A DNA stretch of 64,000 nucleotides, taken from assembly GCA_902702965.1 (NCBI GenBank), contig CACRXP010000175.1, positions 212,627-276,626 of the forward strand. Direction: 5' to 3'. The notes under the pieces are model-generated. The model was not told where the DNA came from. It saw only the letters and a list, made by a program, of their open reading frames with translations, and searched no databases. Made by a program: the position numbers and the translations under genes. Shown in pieces: positions 58,983-64,000 of this stretch. The stretch's first letter is position 1. Each line of letters opens with the position of its first letter. This DNA is from Spirometra erinaceieuropaei. Lineage: Eukaryota; Platyhelminthes; Cestoda; Diphyllobothriidea; Diphyllobothriidae.

Positions 58983-59345
58983 GTGTGTGTCTTCTGGGTG
59001 AGGGTTTTCGAGTTCGCTATCGCCTATGAAGCCTCCGTAAGTTGTGCTTCCATGTCGTCTGTGGAATCTTATTCTTTGTCGGCTTTCCTCAATATGGAAA
59101 GAAGGAGGTTATTACACTTTTTTAATCGACTGAGGTCCAATGAACCGTTACTCAAGCGGCTCATGGCTCTCGCGATTGCAAACGCCACCGAGAATGTCGG
59201 CCTCATCGAATTTAAGTCTGTGACCGGATGTCGGTGAATGAGTCGCAACTCGAGAGCTGACGTCATTTCTCCTCATTGCTGCCGCATGTTCGGTCACTCG
59301 TGTTTGGAGCAGTCTCCCGGTGTCGCCGACGTAGCTGCTCTGTCT
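58983..59345 (-). mobile_element. Penelope-like GIY-YIG fragment upstream of the RT part
   Basis: Closely matches 57380-57660 (block TCATGGCTCTCGCGATTGCAA at 59160; NVGLIEFKSVT on the antisense frame). On the minus strand it precedes the reverse transcriptase fragment, the reverse of normal domain order, as expected for a partial tandem copy. Confidence 0.6.
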
Positions 59346-59987
59346 ACGACGACTTCACACAACTATTAATCATTCTACGATATCCATTATAGGGATTGTA
59401 AATAATATGCAATTTTTAAATCCTGTATATGTGGCGCAACATCAGGCATAGAAAATTAACAGGAAAATTGCTCTGCAATGTTTGGTCACATCACCCTGGT
59501 AAAACAATCTTTTCTAATATAAAGTACATTTCGAATTTTCTAGCAACGTTGAATGAGATAGCATCAAAACTTTGGATGCCATCATTTAATTCCGGAAAGA
59601 TATCACCTACCTGCTTTTTAAACTGTTTATTTTTTTTCAAACGTCAGATTTCCGGCCTCTCTGCGGCCGAAAGCAGATTTATGGCAACATTCTGGCAAAG
59701 TTCGCTATTGACGCTGATGCGTGTTGACAGAGAATGTGGGATTTTATGAGCCCAAACATCTCCCTCCTCTTTAGACATCTGACCTCTTACAAGTGGAATA
59801 ATTTCATCCTTATGACAGATGAAGCACTCTGCGAGATTTAACAGCATGTTTCGCAAACAAAAGAACAAAAAATGCTTTCTTTTAGTCAATCAATAGAAAA
59901 TCACGTCTTCTTTATATTTTATACCTAAGGAAGGAGTGTAATTAGGTTTTAAAAAGTTTCTAATTATGAGACGTTTTAAGACCGCGA
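59345..59987. repeat. Dispersed repeat R2 plus foldback scrap
   Basis: 59345-59800 matches 45360-45880. 59880-59987 is an inner piece of the FB element (AATCACGTCTTCTTTATATT, GTAATTAGGTTTTAAAA) that cuts exon 3 of copy F. Confidence 0.55.
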
Positions 59988-61274
59988 TGACTGCTCTTTT
60001 CCATGTGGACGCAGGACTGTATTTGACGGCTTCCATAACACACCCATAACACAGATGAGGGAAGTTGAGCTTCGTCATATGCAAAGAGAAGGGTCTCTGT
60101 GACACGTAGATCATGTTTACTTCGGGATTCTCACTGACATTGACAAGTTCTAGCCTCAGGGCCTCCAAAACTGCATGATTCTGTAAAAGGATGCTCTAGG
60201 TATAAGGTTGCATCAAGAAACTCCACATTGCACGTACCTGCCTTTCTGGAAAAGTGCAAGAGTAAGGGCGAGAAAGAAAATTCAGCGAGAAAACTGGACG
60301 AATGCACATTCGATGAATGCTTCCTTGAAGACGCAGTCGCCGCTGAATATCGGATTTTCGAAGGTCATTGAGAAGACTGTTTCGTTGAAACCGACATAGA
60401 GAACAGTAATCGTGAGTTTCGAAGGACGCTCAACACGAAGTTGCACAAAGTCTGTTAAATAAATTCCACCAGTGTAGCTAGCGTATATTTTTGGGCTAGA
60501 TCTCAGTTGGTAGCCAGGACCCGTATAACAGGTGGCGGTGGTGTTTTTTTACTGCGGCTATTTTTTGGGGTTCCATAATCACATCTGACCCATTTGGCTT
60601 CCGTTTTACGTTTGAGGTTAGGATAAGGGTACCAGTCAATGGTTTCCGATTTTCGGGTTAGGGTTTTGCCTTAAAGCTTAGGTTTTCAAGATACGGGTTT
60701 GAGCGTACGAGTAGGTTTCATTAATACGGTTAGTTTTGCCAGTTATGGCCATGTCCAAGGGCTACGGTCACGTTTACGATTTCGGTTAGGGTTAGGGTTG
60801 CCGTTAGGGTCAACGGTTAACGTTTAGTTTTGAGGTTAGGGTTAGGGTTAAGGTTAGGATTATAATTAAGTTCAAAGTCCGTTTCCGCGTTCCTGGCTAC
60901 CAACTGTGATCTAGCCTTTTTGTTTGTGGATTATAAAATTCAAAAATGCATTGTTGTAAAAGACGGTTAAGTAAGGACAGCGTTTGACAATTAACAAGAC
61001 TTTTGGATAAAATTTACGTCAGCCGATAAACAAAAACATTGCATAGTTTCGATATGTGTAGTGTAAATATTATGCAAAAGATAGAATATAGTGTCTTGTA
61101 TAAAGCAAAACTGTGTGCGTAGATGAGGTATATATGCCACCGGTCTGAATGACTACATTCGAATGGAATATCTCGCGAGTGGTGTCGACAAGTAGCGAGG
61201 GGGCGCGTGAAGCAGGTCTGAAATAGAAGAAGGGAATGGAAAATCAGGAGCAGCGTTCGGTCCCAGTGTATCAT
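59988..61274 (-). pseudogene. 4-Cys family pseudogene, copy F
   Basis: Exon 1 (61274-61196, MIHWDRTLLLIFHS...QTCFTRP) has lost its donor (GTAC is now CTAC). Exon 2 (about 60487-60238) reads GIYLTDFVQLRVERP...SGDCVFKEAF but has a TGA at 60282-60284 where FSCKI should be. Its 5' splice acceptor region is displaced by a 423-bp insertion. Exon 3 (60195-59988) is open (LEALRLELVNVSENPE...STWKRAVIA) until it is truncated by a foldback fragment. The CCAAT box is mutated (ATTAG). Closest relative: copy C. Confidence 0.8.
60494..60916. mobile_element. 423-bp TIR element with TTAGGG-like repeats
   Basis: The ends are GGCTAGATCTCAGTTGGTAG... and the matching reverse complement ...CTACCAACTGTGATCTAGCC: 26-bp terminal inverted repeats with one mismatch. 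TTTTTG at 60488-60493 and 60917-60922 is a 6-bp direct repeat, consistent with target-site duplication. The interior contains many (TTAGGG)-type words, densest at 60780-60870. No coding frame. It sits at the intron-1 acceptor of copy F. Confidence 0.75.
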
Positions 61275-62269
61275 GAGTCCTCTGTCACACGATCGAATTT
61301 CTAATGCGGACATGAGATCTCTGCACTTGAATAGAGCTGGTCGTCAGTCCCTGATTAGTCCTATGGCCTCACATATTTGGTGCGGTCTTCTATGTTTTTG
61401 CCTCTCACGATGAACTAGCGCGCTGGCTCAAAAGCCGTCGTGGATGGTCCAGCAACATTATTTAGGCTTTCCGTCTCTGAAATAGAGACAGCGTGCTTGT
61501 TACAATGCCAATGTCCTAGTCGTTCGAACCCTAGTTTATGTCTTGGACGTGCAATATTGTCAAAGTCTGAAATTTGCACGCGCAAACAAAAAGCTGACAT
61601 TTCCTCCTTCTTACTTGTGATGTGCTCTTAGTGACTTCCTATTTATTTGTCATTTTTTAATTTTAGCTCTTGAACACCTACTGAAAACTGTAGAAATAAG
61701 AAGCAGGATGATTAGAGATAGATAGCACTCGGAACATGCTCAACAGGAAACAGCAATGCTTCCTCTCTCTAATACTCTATGGATTGATGAATACTCGCGG
61801 TTCCGGAAGGTTAATTTAAATACAGGAAGTAAGGGCACTGGACTTAAAAATATGGCTGACTTTGTTGTGGTCACAACCTGAAAAGAATACAGGAAATCTG
61901 ATCAGATCGGACCTTATAAGTTTTCTTACAACCCACCAGAAGCTCAACCACGCCCCCACCCCCACGTCGCAGGCCTGACATAGGGATTTATGACCGGAAC
62001 ATATCGGGCATGCTGTTGGCCTAATTGGCATAGGTTTATTATGTTTCAATACTTACTATGACCGTGTACTTCCATGTAGACACTTGGTTCGCTTCGGTGA
62101 ACTTCTCCAGTCCGTAAAAGAGGTTAGGAAGATTAGGCTTGCTGGTATGGGAAAAGAACCCCTTGTCCTTATTTTAACCCTAAGATTACCACCAATCCTA
62201 AAACTCCTAAATCGAATTCACCGTAAATTATTAAAAAAACTACCTGTAAAACGGAATGTTCGGAATTTC
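61275..62269. repeat. 5' flank of copy F and duplicated intergenic block
   Basis: Same-orientation counterpart of 27400-28380, more diverged than the block that follows. 62060-62270 is repeat R3. The frame at 61816-62049 is a disrupted version of 27804-28136. Confidence 0.6.
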
Positions 62270-64000
62270 GGCTGAAACACTTTCGTCCCAGTTCACGCTC
62301 ACGCAATCACGCCCATGATTTAGGCGTAGGTCAGGATTGGCCCGTAAGCTACGTGGCGCTTCAAAGTAATTTCGTCATTTTGACTTCCTTTTATTCAACT
62401 GTTAACCCTCCCCCCACTACAAAGCATGCAATAAGTCGAACTCTTCTTTCACATCGTCCCTGTTCTACCCTCGCAAAACATTTGGGATTTAGTCCTCAAA
62501 GCGATCAAAAACGTGCATTTGGCTGCAATCGATTTAGCACCCTGCGTTGAGGACTGTCTGTCTGAGTCATGGGTTAAATGCATGGAGCGGGGTCAGGTTA
62601 CTGGAAGACGTGCATTCTTTTTGCCAGCATTCTCTCGCTCTTTCTCCCCCTCCCCCTCCTACTCCTTCTCCGCCTACCTAGGAAGCTACTCGTATTCTTT
62701 TGGGAAACAACGATAATTACAAATCCTTAAAAACTTTATCTGTCATTCGATTGCGTCCCGTTTTGTGCTGCGACACCCCTCCTTGTCGACAAACAGGAGT
62801 CCCGATCAGCACCGTGCACTCCTGCCAATTCATGGCCGAACAGCACCCCCTTCACGCACAAAATCATATTCAGCAACAGTGCACAATCTTGCCCGGTTTC
62901 CGACGCGCGTTCTGGCGTCCTCGTCTAAGCTTACTTGTCAGCCTCACTCACAAAAATGACTTGGCTGAAATTTATTTAAAGGATGGCAGACAGGGAAACA
63001 CGACGCGGCCACAATTTTATTTTATCTACACGGGTCGCACAACTCCTATTTTTATTACCAGATTTGTAATAGTATGGGATACAGTAATTGAAACAGAGAG
63101 GCGTCATACAAAGCATCTGGGCGTATTGTGCTGCAAAAAGGCCCAGTAAGCTAGGGTTTGTGACTCTGCAATGACCGCTCTTTTCCACGTCGACGTTTGA
63201 TTTTCTCTGATAGCTTTCTTCACTGTTTTGTCACGGAGGTTCGTGAAGTTGAGCTTCGCCATATGCAAAGAGAAGAGCCTCTGAGACACGAAAATCATGT
63301 TTGCCTCCGAATTTGCACTGATGTTGGCCAGTCTCAGACTCACTGTCTCCATGGTTGCTAAATCCCGTAAACGTCTGCGCTACATATAAAACTCATGAGG
63401 AATCTCTACACTTGGCTTTCTTACCTTTCTTGAAAAATGCAGCGTAACGGCGGGAAAAGTAATTTTGCTAGAAAACTGTGCGAATGCACCTTCATGGACT
63501 GCTTTCTTGAAGACGCAGTCGTCGCTGAGTCCCGGACTGTCGAAGGCCATTAAGAAGACTGTCTGGCTGAAACCGTCGTAGTGGACAGTAATCGCGATTT
63601 TCGAAAGACGCTCCACGCTTAGTTGCACAAAGTCTGTGAAATAAATTCCACCATTGTAGCGAGGACACCTTTCTTTGTTTGTGCGTTATAAAATGCAAAA
63701 AAGCATTGTTATGAACAATGTCTAAGAATGAACAGCACTTGACACTTAACAAGATATATGGGTAATACTTTCTGCAGCCGATAAACAAAAATGCATGGTT
63801 TCGATCTGTTTAGTGTAAATATTATGTCTTATTTAAAGTAGAACTCTGTCCGTAGAGGTGGTTTACATGCCAGCGGTCTGAATAATTACATTGGGCCGGA
63901 CTGTCTTAGGGGAGAATACGAGACGTACCGAGGCGCGTGAAGCAGGTCTGGCAGGGAAGAGGAGAATTGGCAATCAGGACCAGTGTTAGGCGCCAGTGCA
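62270..64000. repeat. Direct segmental duplication, right copy (runs off the window)
   Basis: Nearly identical to 28380-30120. Small differences include the start of the block (28430-28450 against 62320-62340) and a few substitutions in coding exons. Confidence 0.85.
63104..64000 (-). CDS. Secreted 4-Cys family protein, copy E (partial at window edge)
   Basis: Exons are 63929 to the window end (72 of 73 nt; the A of the ATG would be position 64001), 63672-63425 and 63379-63104. Splice sites and phases are as in copies A and D; intron 2 is 45 bp. The expected product is 198 aa. Exon 2 reads ERCPRYNGGIYFTDFVQ...SDDCVFKKAV...FSSKITFPAVTLHF, so the first cysteine is present and the third is Ser as in copy D. 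Exon 3 reads NISAN...STWKRAVIAESQ...PRCFV. AATAAA on the minus strand at 63016-63021 follows the stop by about 83 bp. The frame is fully open. Confidence 0.75.

Noticed and set aside
1..64000. CRISPR arrays, bacterial operons, rRNA genes
   Set aside because: No regularly spaced direct repeats, no rRNA-like sequence, and introns and LINE/Penelope-like elements show a eukaryotic genome.

Overview
The window is eukaryotic, intron-containing and packed with degraded transposable elements. Two abundant element types are a LINE whose C-terminus carries C2H2 zinc fingers and Penelope-like elements with a GIY-YIG nuclease domain. Together with very short introns (about 45 bp) they point to a parasitic flatworm, most likely a diphyllobothriid-type tapeworm. 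The species call is inference. No rRNA gene, functional tRNA gene, CRISPR array or bacterial-style operon is visible.

The main content is a cluster of at least twelve copies or fragments of one gene family that I do not recognise. The standard gene has three exons: a 73-nt signal-peptide exon, a 248-nt exon and a 276-nt exon, joined in phases 1 and 0, giving a protein of about 198 aa. Shared features are four cysteines (CPRH, DDC, FSC, PRC contexts), one N-x-S glycosylation sequon and the C-terminal block STWKRAVIA...PRC. Copies with an open spliced frame start at 6.5 kb (+), 30.1 kb (-), 39.85 kb (-), 53.0 kb (+, remodelled) and the right edge (-). A much diverged paralogue lies at 16.0-18.2 kb (+). 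Broken copies lie at 9.3, 25.8, 26.6-27.4, 42.7-44.6, 47.0-49.0 and 60.0-61.3 kb. Five copies carry a CCAAT box at exactly the same distance from the ATG. The likely products are secreted glycoproteins; their role cannot be read from sequence.

Layout: 1-5.7 kb is a degenerate LINE fused to a Penelope-like fragment and a dispersed repeat. 6.2-12.3 kb and 21.7-27.5 kb are two arms of a large, interrupted inverted duplication; the 9.4-kb loop between them holds the diverged paralogue and a tRNA-derived SINE. 28.4-30.1 kb is repeated almost identically, in the same orientation, at 62.3-64.0 kb. 31-36.4 kb holds more Penelope-like, LINE and foldback fragments plus a candidate two-exon gene at 34.1-34.7 kb. 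38.0-49.0 kb holds three family members on alternating strands, each with mobile DNA in or beside intron 1 or exon 3. 50-52 kb is a second LINE remnant. 55.5-55.7 kb holds a possible host exon. 57-59.3 kb is a rearranged Penelope-like element. 60.5-60.9 kb is a 423-bp terminal-inverted-repeat insertion full of TTAGGG-like repeats.

Repeated segmental duplication, inversion and element insertion have multiplied, relocated and damaged members of this secreted-protein family. Gene models come from frame continuity, splice-site conservation between copies and homology within the window, without transcript or database evidence.
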